A stretch of DNA of 64,000 nt. Source: Hyphomicrobiaceae bacterium (GTDB lineage: Bacteria; Pseudomonadota; Alphaproteobacteria; Rhizobiales; Xanthobacteraceae). The position numbers and the translations under genes were made by a program. Shown here one piece after another: positions 48,565-57,650 of this stretch (position 1 is its first letter; every line of letters begins with the position of its first letter). The notes below the pieces were generated by a model. The model made no database searches, had not been told where the DNA came from, and worked only from the letters and a program-made list of their open reading frames with translations. The DNA is taken from contig JAJPJB010000069.1 of assembly GCA_021324465.1 (NCBI GenBank), positions 89,585 through 153,584 of the forward strand. The letters run 5' to 3'.

Positions 48565-49536
48565 ATGGCGGGCAAAAAAGTGACGCGGGACGATCTGCGT
48601 GCGGCCGCGGAGAAGTACAAGAACTGGGGCAAATGGGGTCCGGACGACGAGATTGGCACGCTCAATTATACGAGCCCGGAAGACATCGTCGCCGCGGCGC
48701 GCCTCGTGAAGAAAGGCAAGGTGATCTCGCTCGCGTTGAATTTCGACAACAATGGACCGCAGGGCGGCAAGACCAGTTATCCTGCGCTCGGCCGCATCAA
48801 TCCGTTGCACACCATGCTGCGCACCGGCACCGATGCCTATGCCGGCGTGCTCGACAAGCGTGGCATTCGCGCCGCCGACGACATGGTGGTGATCCCGCTG
48901 CAATGCGGCACGCAATGGGACGGGCTCGGCCACGTCTTCTATGAAAATTACATGTGGAACGGCTATGACTGTCGCGAAGTGTCGTCGTTCGGCGCGCAAA
49001 AATGCGGCATCGAAAAAACCAAGGACAAGATGGTCGGTCGCGGCGTCTTTCTCGATGTCGCGCGCGCTCTCGGCAAGGAATATCTGGAGGACGGGTACGG
49101 AATCACCTGCGACGATCTCGAGGCGACCGCCAAGAAACAAAATGTCGAATTCAAGCGCGGCGATTACATCATCGTTCGCACCGGCCAGATGGAGCGCTGC
49201 TTGAGCGCCGGCAGCTGGGACGGCTATCCGGGCGGCGACGCGCCGGGCTTCGCCTTTGAGACGCTCGAATTTGTGCACCGCACCGAGCTTGCGGCACTCG
49301 CCAGCGACACCTGGGGCTGCGAAGTGCGGCCGAACAATACCGAAGGCGGCATCAACCAGCCTTGGCACTGGATCACTATTCCGATCATGGGCATGACCAT
49401 GGGCGAGATCTTTTATGTGAAGGATCTCGCCGAGGATTGCGCCAAGGACGGCGTGTACGAGTTCATGTTCGTTGCGCCCGCGATCCCGATCACCGGCGCG
49501 GTCGGCTCGCCGACCAATCCGCTGGCAATCAAGTAG
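48565..49536 (+). CDS. cyclase-family (kynurenine formamidase fold) hydrolase
   Basis: The 323-residue protein matches PF04199. The metal motif H-x-G-T-H-x-D-x-x-x-H appears in the variant form QCGTQWDGLGH, typical of the larger cyclase subfamily. The N-terminus NWGKWGPDDEIGTLNYTSPED and the GVFLDVAR and GDYIIVRTGQMERCL segments also fit. Family members hydrolyse amides, lactones or cyclic compounds; the substrate is unknown. AGGTAGGGG precedes ATG 48565. It overlaps the end of the converging MFS gene by 8 bp. Confidence 0.85.
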   Translation: MAGKKVTRDDLRAAAEKYKNWGKWGPDDEIGTLNYTSPEDIVAAARLVKKGKVISLALNFDNNGPQGGKTSYPALGRINPLHTMLRTGTDAYAGVLDKRGIRAADDMVVIPLQCGTQWDGLGHVFYENYMWNGYDCREVSSFGAQKCGIEKTKDKMVGRGVFLDVARALGKEYLEDGYGITCDDLEATAKKQNVEFKRGDYIIVRTGQMERCLSAGSWDGYPGGDAPGFAFETLEFVHRTELAALASDTWGCEVRPNNTEGGINQPWHWITIPIMGMTMGEIFYVKDLAEDCAKDGVYEFMFVAPAIPITGAVGSPTNPLAIK

Positions 49537-50737
49537 CTTGTTTGCTCGGCGCGCATTTGCGGCCAGTCAGGAAAGCGAGTCCGGCGAGCGCGGTGATGAG
49601 GGCGGCGAAGCTGATATGCGCGGGAAGCGGTCCTGCGGCCGCTGTCAGGAGCCCGATGCCGATCACCGGAACGGAATTTCCGACGAACAGAGCGACGAAA
49701 TAGCTCGAGGCCACCTCGCTGCGCTGGTCGGCCGGGGCGATGCGGTTGATCACTTCGAGACTGCCGCGATAGCCGAGCCCGCCGGCGATGCCGCCGGCCG
49801 CCGTGGCGAGGATAAGAAGCGGCATAGAGCGGGCAAGTTCTGCGCCGACCAGAAGCCAGACGCTCGGGATCAGCAGCGCCAGAGCGCTGAACATGGCGGC
49901 GTCACTGGCAAGTCTGCGGGTCGACAGGATCGTCAGCGCGGCGATGGCGAAGAGTTCGCATACAATCGCGCCGGCAACAGCCGGATCGGATTGGTGCAGG
50001 CTTTCGCCCAATAGGCCTGGAATTAGCGCGGCATAGAAGCCGATCAGCGCGAAGGCCGCGAAGCCGGCGACGGCGGGCGAAACGAATTGCAGCCGTATCC
50101 GCGTCGGAACGCCGATCCGCGGCTTAAGCGAGAGATCGCCGAGGCGGCGCTTCGGATTTCTCATCGTTTCGGGTGCGCAGCTGACCGCGCCGACCGTGCC
50201 GCAAAGCAGGATGCCATAGACCAGGAAGGGCAGGCGCAGCGGCAGGGGCGCGAATTGCGCGAGCAATCCGCCGAGCAGAGGACCCGCGGCGCAGCCGACG
50301 AAGTTTGCGGCCGCCGCAATGCGTGCGGCAAGTCCGCTCTCGCGCTCGGCATAAAAGTCGGCGATCCAGGCGGTGGCCGCGCCGCTCGCCAATCCGGTGG
50401 AGAAGCCGCTCAACGCCCGCGCCGCGAACAGCCATCCGGTGCCTGAGGCGAAGCCGAATGCGGCAGTGCTCGCCAGTGCAATTGCGATCGCCGGTACGCT
50501 GGTGCGGCGCCGCCCGACTTGGTCGGCGAGCCGTCCGAACAGCAGCAGCGCCGCGAGATTTCCCAGCACATAGACCGCGTAGATCAGCGTCAAGGTAACG
50601 CCGGAAAATCCGAATTCCCGCCGGTACAGCGGATAGAGCGGCGTCGGCAATATCGCGCCGACGAACATGACCCCAAGTCCGCTCGCGACAATCGCCAGTG
50701 CGGCGATGCCGCGCGGCCGGATCATGCGATTGCGCAT
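49529..50737 (-). CDS. major facilitator superfamily transporter
   Basis: I start at ATG 50737 (402 residues); the frame is open to 50842, but the extension crosses the divergent promoter region. Twelve membrane helices are visible with the MFS loop motif LLFGRLADQVGRRRTS after helix 2. The pattern resembles drug or small-molecule exporters. No neighbour identifies the substrate. It overlaps the cyclase gene at its 3' end and is divergent from msrB. Confidence 0.85.
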   Translation of the reverse strand: MRNRMIRPRGIAALAIVASGLGVMFVGAILPTPLYPLYRREFGFSGVTLTLIYAVYVLGNLAALLLFGRLADQVGRRRTSVPAIAIALASTAAFGFASGTGWLFAARALSGFSTGLASGAATAWIADFYAERESGLAARIAAAANFVGCAAGPLLGGLLAQFAPLPLRLPFLVYGILLCGTVGAVSCAPETMRNPKRRLGDLSLKPRIGVPTRIRLQFVSPAVAGFAAFALIGFYAALIPGLLGESLHQSDPAVAGAIVCELFAIAALTILSTRRLASDAAMFSALALLIPSVWLLVGAELARSMPLLILATAAGGIAGGLGYRGSLEVINRIAPADQRSEVASSYFVALFVGNSVPVIGIGLLTAAAGPLPAHISFAALITALAGLAFLTGRKCAPSKQAT

Positions 50738-50819
50738 TGTTTCTCGTTGCTTATGTTTACACCGTCGTCGACTGCGCAATAACGCGATCCAACGCGATAT
50801 CCAAGATGGGTAGGCCAAG

Positions 50820-51233
50820 ATGAGCACCGACTTGGGCGCCAAGCGCTATCCTGTCAGCCACACTGAAACCGAGTGGCGCAAAATTCTCACGCCGGAACAG
50901 TATTATATCATGCGCGAGCATGGCACCGAGCGGCCGGGCAGCTGCGCGCTGAACTACGAAAAGCGGGCCGGCACGTTCTATTGCGCCGGCTGCGGTCAAA
51001 AGCTGTTCGCCTCGAAGAAGAAATTCGAAAGCGGCACCGGCTGGCCGAGCTTCAATGATCCGGAGCCGGGCGCGGTCGAGACTTCGACCGATACGAGCTA
51101 TGGCATGGTCCGCACCGAGGTGCATTGCAGCCGCTGCGGCAGTCATCTCGGTCATGTGTTCGAGGACGGCCCGCCGCCGACGCATCTGCGCTATTGCATC
51201 AATGGCGTGGCGATGAACTTCAAACCGGAATGA
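50820..51233 (+). CDS. msrB: peptide-methionine (R)-S-oxide reductase
   Basis: The 137-residue enzyme repairs methionine-R-sulfoxide in proteins. Catalytic C126 lies in LRYCINGVAMNF; the zinc site has C55/C58 (CAGCG) and C103/C106 (CSRCG). Core motifs KKFESGTGWPSF and SHLGHVFEDGP are present. A GGTAGG ribosome binding site precedes the ATG. It is a cytoplasmic stand-alone MsrB with no MsrA nearby. Confidence 0.95.
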   Translation: MSTDLGAKRYPVSHTETEWRKILTPEQYYIMREHGTERPGSCALNYEKRAGTFYCAGCGQKLFASKKKFESGTGWPSFNDPEPGAVETSTDTSYGMVRTEVHCSRCGSHLGHVFEDGPPPTHLRYCINGVAMNFKPE

Positions 51234-51277
51234 GTTCGCTTCGTCCCGACTGACGATGCGGGCGCGCCAAAAACGCG

Positions 51278-51904
51278 CTATTGAGTTGGCAGCGCGGATG
51301 GCGCAGTGGCAAGCACGATGACCCGGGTGCCGACCGGAGTTCGGTTGTAAAGGTCGATAACATCGTCATTGGTCATGCGGATGCAGCCGGCCGAGACGTT
51401 ATGGCCGATGGTCCATGGCTCATTGGTGCCATGGATGCGATAGAGCGTGTCTTTATTGCCCTGCCACAGATAAAGCGCGCGTGCGCCGATCGGGTTGTCT
51501 GGGCCGCCCGGCATGCCGTAACCGCTCTGCAATTGCACCATGTGCTCGCGCAGCTCGGGCTTTCGCTGCAGCATTTCCGCGGGTGGATACCAATCCGGCC
51601 ATTCCTGCTTGCTGTGAACTGTCGCCAGGCCCGACCAGCCAAATCCCTCGCTGCCGACGCCCACGCCGTAGCGGATTGCTTGTCCGCCGCCCTGCACCAG
51701 ATAGAGAAAGTGGCTGCCGGGGTCGACAATGATCGTGCCAGGTCGCTCTGGCGAGGGATACGCGACAACGCGCCGTGCAAATGCCGGATCGGCTTCGCGC
51801 GGCACGGGCGCCGTCGTCGTGCAGGCGTGCAGACAAAACAGCGCAATCGCGACGATGCCTGCAACGGCGCAACGGTTCGGAACGCTCCCGCTCCTCGGTC
51901 CCAT
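51278..51904 (-). CDS. L,D-transpeptidase lipoprotein (YkuD domain)
   Basis: The 208-residue protein has a lipobox (FCLHAC, Cys28), then a YkuD catalytic domain with H158 in YRIHGTNEPWTIG and C174 in SAGCIRMTNDDV. Such enzymes make 3-3 crosslinks in peptidoglycan or attach lipoproteins to it. The domain also has DPGSHFLYLVQGGGQAIRYGVGVG, the usual N-terminal strand pair. It converges with msrB. Confidence 0.92.
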   Translation of the reverse strand: MGPRSGSVPNRCAVAGIVAIALFCLHACTTTAPVPREADPAFARRVVAYPSPERPGTIIVDPGSHFLYLVQGGGQAIRYGVGVGSEGFGWSGLATVHSKQEWPDWYPPAEMLQRKPELREHMVQLQSGYGMPGGPDNPIGARALYLWQGNKDTLYRIHGTNEPWTIGHNVSAGCIRMTNDDVIDLYNRTPVGTRVIVLATAPSALPTQ

Positions 51905-52069
51905 CCCACGGTCTCATAGCCGTGTAAGCTGCGTTCGGTCCGCAATTCTAGACTAAAACGCAGTCCCGGTCTTTGGCCGGCGCCCCGCTATTTGGGCGCG
52001 ATTTTTTTGACCCGCCTTTCAGTGGTCATCTCTTTGCTAACGGCGGGACCCGACATGTCGGCCGTTGCG

Positions 52070-52273
52070 TCAATGGCGCGGCGCATCCGGTCGAAGATAG
52101 CCGACCGCATCCATGGCTTCGCGCAGCCCCTCCTCGCCGAGGATTTCGCTGATCAGCCTGGGCAATTCGTCTCTGCGATATTTGCCGGTCTCCAGATGAT
52201 CTTCAAGAATCGCCTGCACTTCAACAACACGTTCGCAGATCGCCCATATCGGGTTTTTCATTGACCGCCCCAT
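52070..52273 (-). CDS. small hypothetical protein
   Basis: The 67-residue product MGRSMKNPIWAICERVVEVQ continues with AILEDHLETGKYRRDELPRL and ISEILGEEGLREAMDAVGY. It is predicted mostly helical and has no signal peptide. ATG 52273 is preceded by GGGGCG; ATG 52261 is an alternative. Similar small rhizobial proteins are hypothetical. An intrinsic terminator of the upstream Bug gene lies between the two genes. Confidence 0.55.
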   Translation of the reverse strand: MGRSMKNPIWAICERVVEVQAILEDHLETGKYRRDELPRLISEILGEEGLREAMDAVGYLRPDAPRH

Positions 52274-52371
52274 GACGCACGCCCCATGACGCAACAAATT
52301 CCCACCTTGCAAATTTGCTTTTGCACATGCGGCTGAAATATGACGGTCCTTGTGCATGAAGAGGCTTGAGC

Positions 52372-52408
52372 AAAAAAATCGGGCTCACGAAGAATTTGTG
52401 AGCCCGAT
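52372..52408 (-). terminator. intrinsic terminator of Bug copy 5
   Basis: On the minus strand ATCGGGCTCAC (52408-52398) pairs with GTGAGCCCGAT (52388-52378), a perfect 11 bp stem with a 9-base loop, followed by a run of seven T (52378-52372, one shared with the stem). It lies 24 bp after the stop at 52433. Confidence 0.9.
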
Positions 52409-52432
52409 CGGCTGCTTGCGTTGGTGGTGAGG

Positions 52433-53422
52433 TCAATCGACTGAGATTCCGCTGGCCTTTATTGGGACTGCCCATTTCTCGATTTCGCTTGGGACGAACC
52501 GCTTGAGATAGTCGGTCGTGGTGCGATCATGCTGAACCAGATCAGTGCCGATCGCCTCCATGTGCGAGCGCACATCCTGCGAGTTCATCGCCTGAACAGT
52601 GGCGTCGTGCAGCTTGCGGACAATGGCGTCGGGTGTATTGCGCGGCAGGAACAAACCGATCCAGTTGTTCGCATCAAAATTGGCGAGCCCCTGCTCCGCG
52701 GCCGAGGGCACATCAGGCAGCACCGGAGAACGGCGGCGAGACAGTATGACGATGGGCTTGACGGCACCGGCTTTGATCTGCGGCAGCTCGGTGGCCACAG
52801 CATCGCACAGGTAATCAATTCTCCCGGCGATAAGGTCCTGCAAAGCCGGTGCCGAGCCGCGATACGGGACGTGCTGAACGTCGATGCCAAGAGCAGAATT
52901 CAACAACACGCAACCGAGATGGGTCGATGATCCGCTGCCGCCTGAACCGAAGGACATCTTGGCGGCATTTGCCTTCGCATAGGCGGAGAATTCTTTGAGC
53001 GTTGCCGCCGGAAAGTCTTTGCGCACAACCAGCACCAAAGGCTGCTCGGCGATGAGAATGACCGGCGTGAAGTCACTGGTTGCGTTGTATAGCGGCTTCT
53101 TATAGAGCGTTTGGTTGTAAGCCTGCGTGCCTACGGTGCCCAACAACACTTGGTAGCCGTCAGGCGTCGCCAGCGCCACGCGCTGCGCTCCGACCATTCC
53201 GCCGGCACCGCCGACATTTTCGACGATGACCTGCTGCTTGAGAATGTCGCTGAGCCGCTGCGCGATGATCCGGCCGACCACGTCAGTCGGGCCGCCAGCG
53301 GCGAACGGCACGACCATGGTAATCGGCCGGGTCGGCCACGTCTCGGCGTGGGCCCTCCCGCCGCAGGCCATCCCGGCCGCCAACAGCCCTGCAACAATCG
53401 CCGCAGTAATTCGCTTTATCAT
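52433..53422 (-). CDS. Bug/TctC-family binding protein (copy 5)
   Basis: The ATG at 53422 has AAGGAGGGGG upstream and gives 329 residues; the frame is open to 53560 without family residues. A signal peptide ends near GRAHA; the mature protein opens with ETWPTRPITMVVPFAAGGPTDVV. VENVGGAGGMVGAQRVALATPDGYQVL and VPSAAEQGLANFDANNWIGLFLPR are family features. It is transcribed alone, ends at a strong terminator, and no permease is nearby. Confidence 0.88.
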   Translation of the reverse strand: MIKRITAAIVAGLLAAGMACGGRAHAETWPTRPITMVVPFAAGGPTDVVGRIIAQRLSDILKQQVIVENVGGAGGMVGAQRVALATPDGYQVLLGTVGTQAYNQTLYKKPLYNATSDFTPVILIAEQPLVLVVRKDFPAATLKEFSAYAKANAAKMSFGSGGSGSSTHLGCVLLNSALGIDVQHVPYRGSAPALQDLIAGRIDYLCDAVATELPQIKAGAVKPIVILSRRRSPVLPDVPSAAEQGLANFDANNWIGLFLPRNTPDAIVRKLHDATVQAMNSQDVRSHMEAIGTDLVQHDRTTTDYLKRFVPSEIEKWAVPIKASGISVD

Positions 53423-53897
53423 GATCACGCTCCCCCTCCTTGACGCGGCTGCACGCGCTGCGCGCGCTGCGCGCCGATTGAGAGTTTCATTACAGTCAAA
53501 CGCCTCTTTGCCGGCCCGCGGCGGTGCCGCGCCCGCACCACCAATCCGCTTGCAGACCAATTTTGTGAGATTGTTTCAGGACGTCGACGGTTCACGCATT
53601 GCTCAACCCCACCAGCTGATAAGATTCCGATCAACACGGATCAAGCGTCGTTGCCAATCAGCATTACTAATCAGCTTATTTCTGCACCGTGATGACTGGG
53701 CTTTGTGGCGAGATCGCGTTCCTACAACGAACGACGTGACAGATTGAGGTGCTGTCGGGCTTTTTGTGTCGGATTCATGACATTGTACATAAACCATAAC
53801 GTTAATTGCGCCATATTCAATTCTCAACCACGTCTAGGCGCTGCCACAATTTTGGAATTAGTCGGCAGTGCGTAAGCTAGTGCGTTGGGGGTGCGTT
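53423..53897. other. 475 bp divergent intergenic region
   Basis: No gene is supported between the Bug and TAXI genes. The segment 53700-53870 is clearly lower in GC than the rest of the window. A direct repeat TTGATC-CGTG-TTGATC is read on the minus strand at 53644-53629 and overlaps the candidate promoter. Confidence 0.5.
53616..53644 (-). promoter_or_regulatory. candidate promoter of Bug copy 5
   Basis: On the minus strand, TTGATC (53644-53639) and TATCAG (53621-53616) are separated by 17 bp. A start near 53609 would give a leader of about 187 nt. The match to consensus is moderate. Confidence 0.35.
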
Positions 53898-55019
53898 ATG
53901 CGTAGCCGTTGTGCCGTCGCGTTTTTTGTCGGCTTGGCCGCCATTGTGTTCAGCGTCGATCTCTCGGCACAAGTCATTCCGAAATCAATCCAGCAAGGCG
54001 GCACCGACGCGGAACTGCGTGAGAAGAAGAACGCCTGGACGGTGGGTATCGTCGGCGGGCTGCTCTCCGGCACGTATATGCGCTTCGTCGACGAAATGGC
54101 CACGGTGCTGAACAACGGAGACGATCTGCGCATTCTGCCGATCGTATCTTACGGCGCCGCCTCCAATCTGGACGATCTGCTCTACCTGCAAGGCGTCGAC
54201 GCCGCGGTGACGCAGTCGGACGTGTTTGAATATTTCCGCACGCAGCGCAAGACGCCAAATCTCGAACAGCGCGTGCAATATGTGATCCGTTTGCCCATTT
54301 CAGAACTCCACATCCTGGCCCGCGATGACGTGCACAGCCTGGAAGATTTGCGCGGTAAGAAAGTCAATTTCGGACCAGCCGGGACCGGCGCAAGCCTGAC
54401 CGGCACCATTGTCTTTCAGCGGCTCGGCATCAATGTCGATCAGGTGCAGATCGATCAGCCCTCGGCGCTGCAGAAATTGCGCTCGGGCGAGATCGACGCG
54501 ATCGCGCGCGTCATACCGAAGCCGATCGATTTCTTTGCCAGAATCCCGCCGAATTCCGGCTTGCATCTGGTGAATATCCCCTTCACCAAGACCTTTTCCG
54601 ACCTGTACACGCTTGGTCAGTTCACCAAGGCCGAATATCCAAATCTGCTGCAGGGCAACGATAGCATCGATACCATTGCGGTTCCGGGGGTGCTGGCGGT
54701 CTATAATTGGCAGAAGAAACAGGACCGTTACCGCAAGGTCGAGCGCTTCGTCCAATATCTGTTTAATCGGTTTGATCGGCTGCAGCAGCCGCCCTTCCAT
54801 CCGAAGTGGCGCGACGTCAATCTGGCGGCAACCGTTCCAGGCTGGACCCGATTCAGCGTTGCCCAGGCGATGCTGGATCAACTGCAGACGCAGCAGCAGC
54901 AGCAGCGCAGCGATTTTCAGGCCTTCCTCAGCACGCGACAGACTGTGCCAGAGAACGACGCCGATCGCGAGGCACTGTTTCGCCAGTTCCTAGAGTGGCA
55001 GGCGCACGCACACCACTGA
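53898..55019 (+). CDS. TAXI-family TRAP transporter solute-binding protein
   Basis: The 373-residue exported protein starts at ATG 53898 with GGGGGTG upstream; a signal peptide ends near DLSAQ. The TAXI pattern is visible: WTVGIVGGLLSGTYMRFVDEM, ILPIVSYGAASNLDDLLYLQGVDAAVTQSDV and DDVHSLEDLRGKKVNFGPAGTGASLTG. TAXI proteins usually partner with a fused DctQM permease, which is not in this window. It is followed after 10 bp by a membrane J-domain gene, an unusual neighbour. A poly-Gln stretch (QTQQQQQ) lies near residue 345. Confidence 0.85.
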   Translation: MRSRCAVAFFVGLAAIVFSVDLSAQVIPKSIQQGGTDAELREKKNAWTVGIVGGLLSGTYMRFVDEMATVLNNGDDLRILPIVSYGAASNLDDLLYLQGVDAAVTQSDVFEYFRTQRKTPNLEQRVQYVIRLPISELHILARDDVHSLEDLRGKKVNFGPAGTGASLTGTIVFQRLGINVDQVQIDQPSALQKLRSGEIDAIARVIPKPIDFFARIPPNSGLHLVNIPFTKTFSDLYTLGQFTKAEYPNLLQGNDSIDTIAVPGVLAVYNWQKKQDRYRKVERFVQYLFNRFDRLQQPPFHPKWRDVNLAATVPGWTRFSVAQAMLDQLQTQQQQQRSDFQAFLSTRQTVPENDADREALFRQFLEWQAHAHH

Positions 55020-55029
55020 GGGGGGAGGG

Positions 55030-55965
55030 ATGTTCCTCGACCTCAATCCGGTGCTGCTTGTGTTGCTGCTTGCCTTGCCAGCCTTCGTTCTAGGCTATCT
55101 GCGCGAGAGCCTCGTGATTTGGCGCTTGCGGCCGCAGTTTCTGCTGCACAAATCCGAAACCTTCGAGTTGAATCGGGCGGTGCGGCTGCAGCAGAAAATT
55201 GCGCGTCGTCTCGACGCGATGATCGAAGGGGAGCAAGCGCCCAAGCGCTTCTGGCATTTCTTTTTTCAACCGGAGCAGACGGAGGCGGTCGCCGAGCGGG
55301 TCGATCTCGAAGTCCATGCACATCAGTTGCGGTCGATCATAAGCGATCTCAGGGCACGGCCGCTGCAGCGGCTCAAATGCTTGATCGCCATCAAGAGCTC
55401 GCAATTCGCCTTGGGCAAAGCGATCACCGTGCACATCGTGAGCCTTGGACTGTTGTCGATCCTGGCATTTCACAGCAACCAGGCGTCGGCCTCTTCCTCA
55501 GGGCTGTTAAGCGCTACGGACGTCGCCGGCTGGCCCGCTTTCGGCGAAAGCTTTCTCTACGCCAATGCGGTGGCTGCCGGCTTTGCAATTCTGGCCGCCC
55601 CGCCGTTCTATGCATTGCGGCAGCTGGTTTTGCGCCGTCAATACAGCATTGAATTTTGTGTGTTTAAGGATTTGGCCGATCTTGATCCCGACCAATCGAC
55701 CGAGCAGTTCGAAGACGATGCCGCTGAGGCCTCGCTGCAGCCACACGACTTGGATGCTGATCACGAAAGTCATGACTGGGCGGCAGTGCTCGGCCTTTCC
55801 CGGGCAGCGAGCGTGGATGAAATAAAAGCGGCCTACAGAGCCTTGATGAAACAGAACCATCCCGACCGTGTGCACGGCATGTCGGCGGAATTTCGTGAAC
55901 TCGCGGAGCTGCAAACTAAGAGGATCAATGCCGCCTATCAGGAAGCGCTGTGCATGGCATCTTAA
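55030..55965 (+). CDS. membrane-anchored J-domain protein
   Basis: The 311-residue protein has an N-terminal membrane helix (about 6-24), a charged cytoplasmic segment with a basic coil, two further helices (about 132-150 and 170-195), and a C-terminal J domain (about 247-308). The J domain is DWAAVLGLSRAASVDEIKAA, then RALMKQNHPDRV with the HPD needed to stimulate DnaK. It would recruit Hsp70 to the inner membrane face. It is the downstream partner of the TAXI gene with a 10 bp gap, so co-expression is likely. Confidence 0.8.
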   Translation: MFLDLNPVLLVLLLALPAFVLGYLRESLVIWRLRPQFLLHKSETFELNRAVRLQQKIARRLDAMIEGEQAPKRFWHFFFQPEQTEAVAERVDLEVHAHQLRSIISDLRARPLQRLKCLIAIKSSQFALGKAITVHIVSLGLLSILAFHSNQASASSSGLLSATDVAGWPAFGESFLYANAVAAGFAILAAPPFYALRQLVLRRQYSIEFCVFKDLADLDPDQSTEQFEDDAAEASLQPHDLDADHESHDWAAVLGLSRAASVDEIKAAYRALMKQNHPDRVHGMSAEFRELAELQTKRINAAYQEALCMAS

Positions 55966-56545
55966 GCATCGAAAATTCGATGCCACGGAAGACGAAAACG
56001 CGCCGCGTCAAACAGTGGCGTCCGCGACCAGAAAATGCGCATCACCGCTGCAAATGTCATTTTCTCTTTTTGGAACGATCATCAAAGTGCCGCAATCAAC
56101 AACAACTCTTTGTGATGTGTCCGTGCATGTCCGCGTATCGCAATCAAACGCGCGCATCCTACAAGCACGGCTTTGTCCGGTATCAGACGTTGCGGCTCTG
56201 CAACTCAAGTGTGTGTGTTGCGTAAAGGGTAGTCCGCCGCTTCGGGGGGAGAATGGGGGGACGTTTGCGGCGGTACAGCGGTCGTTCCAGGTACCTCGTA
56301 TTGACCGCGGTCGTGCCGACCGCAACCGTTTCCCTGCTATTGCCGCAACTGAACGAATGACTCATAAGCCGGGAGCGGGTAGCACGCCTTCGGCGGTCCT
56401 GTCCTTGGCCGACGTGCCGTTAACGGAGATAAACTGGAACGCAGCATTAGGCATCCAATGAAATTTGCCGTGACCGAACGTCAGCAACAGAGGAGAAGTT
56501 GGCCCGTTTTGTAGACGTCGGAGCTTGAAAGCGCGGGAGGCGATC
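55966..56545. other. 580 bp intergenic region without a supported gene
   Basis: A perfect 8 bp inverted repeat GCATCGAA-AA-TTCGATGC (55966-55983) lies directly after the J-domain stop with no T-run. Open frames across the region are Cys/Arg-rich and look non-coding. GCGGTC-GTGCC-GACCGC (56307-56323) is another hairpin of unknown meaning. Confidence 0.5.
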
Positions 56546-57562
56546 ATGAGTTCTCCGATCAATCACGATGAAAATGTTGATGCATCATTGCAATATGCCC
56601 CGCCGTGGGCGCGGCGATTGAGTGCCGGGCGGACCGAAGTGGTGACCGAGGGGCCGCAAGGCTTGCCGGTCCAGCGCCAAAGCTCTGGGCAAGAGCCGAG
56701 CAATTTCAGCGGCGATCGGGCGATCCAGGAGCTGTATCGTCAATTGACGCTTAATCCGGACAAAATTCCGGAGCCGATTTTCGAAGAGTCGCGAAGCCTC
56801 TGGCCGATTGTGCTGCGGCTCGGCGCAGTCGTTGGCGTCGCTGCGAGCGTTGCCGCCGCGGTTGTGGCGCTGCCCGGGGCGGGAAAGATCGTTCACAAAG
56901 CGACGACCTCGGCAAGCGAGCCGCCGACGCAGCAGACGGCGAATCGCGTCAAAGTCGTTCGGCCGGACGCGCAGGATCTCGTGCAGGTGGCAAGTGCCGC
57001 GGACAAGGCAAGTCCTACGGCAACGGACACCGGCAAATCGCAGATTTCCATGCTGGAAAGCTCTCCTCCAGTCGCCTCGACGGTGCAGCAGGTGACGGCC
57101 CCAAGCCATCCGATCGAGCGAACGCCGCAAGCCTCGGCATCACCCCCGCCCGCGCCGCCGGCGATCCAGGCGGCGAAGAGCGAAGCGCCGGCGCGCGATC
57201 CGCAGCAGCAGAGCCCACCCCGCTCGTCCGAAGACGCGCCGGCTCAGAAGCCAGCGCCTTCCGGCAGTCAACCGTCTCTCGACCCCGCTGAAATGGCGAC
57301 GCTCATCAAACGCAGCCAGGCTTTCATTCAGAATGGAGACCTGCCGTCGGCGCGCATCCTGCTGCAACGCGCAGCAGACGCCGGCAGCCCGGATGCGGCA
57401 CTGGCGCTTGGCGCAACTTACGATCCGGTGGCCATTCGACAGCTCGGCGTCATCGGCTTGCAGCCCGACCCGGCGCGCGCTCGCGCTTGGTACGAAAAAG
57501 CCGCGGCGCTGGGCTCGGCGGTAGCCTCGCAAAAGCTCGCCGACTTGTCGCGGGCGCGGTGA
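56546..57562 (+). CDS. membrane protein with C-terminal Sel1-like repeats
   Basis: The ATG at 56546 follows GGGAGG with good spacing, giving 338 residues. A cytoplasmic N-terminal region is followed by one membrane helix (about 90-112), a long Pro/Ala/Ser/Gln-rich linker (about 115-245), and a tail of Sel1/TPR-like helices: LIKRSQAFIQNGDLPSARIL, GATYDPVAIRQLGV and ARARAWYEKAAALGSAVASQ. This layout suggests periplasmic protein-protein contacts. I know no assigned function. It converges with the flavoprotein gene. Confidence 0.72.
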   Translation: MSSPINHDENVDASLQYAPPWARRLSAGRTEVVTEGPQGLPVQRQSSGQEPSNFSGDRAIQELYRQLTLNPDKIPEPIFEESRSLWPIVLRLGAVVGVAASVAAAVVALPGAGKIVHKATTSASEPPTQQTANRVKVVRPDAQDLVQVASAADKASPTATDTGKSQISMLESSPPVASTVQQVTAPSHPIERTPQASASPPPAPPAIQAAKSEAPARDPQQQSPPRSSEDAPAQKPAPSGSQPSLDPAEMATLIKRSQAFIQNGDLPSARILLQRAADAGSPDAALALGATYDPVAIRQLGVIGLQPDPARARAWYEKAAALGSAVASQKLADLSRAR

Positions 57563-57650
57563 GGATTTTCGGCGCGCCGGATGCGCGCCACGGCCGCTGA
57601 CCTGAGGTTCTGCGCGGATTGCCCGATCGCGCGGCGGGGTTCGATCACGT

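Noticed and set aside
55868..56461. Open frames after the J-domain gene
   Set aside because: They start inside the J-domain gene in another frame, are Cys/Arg-rich and have no ribosome binding site or family pattern.
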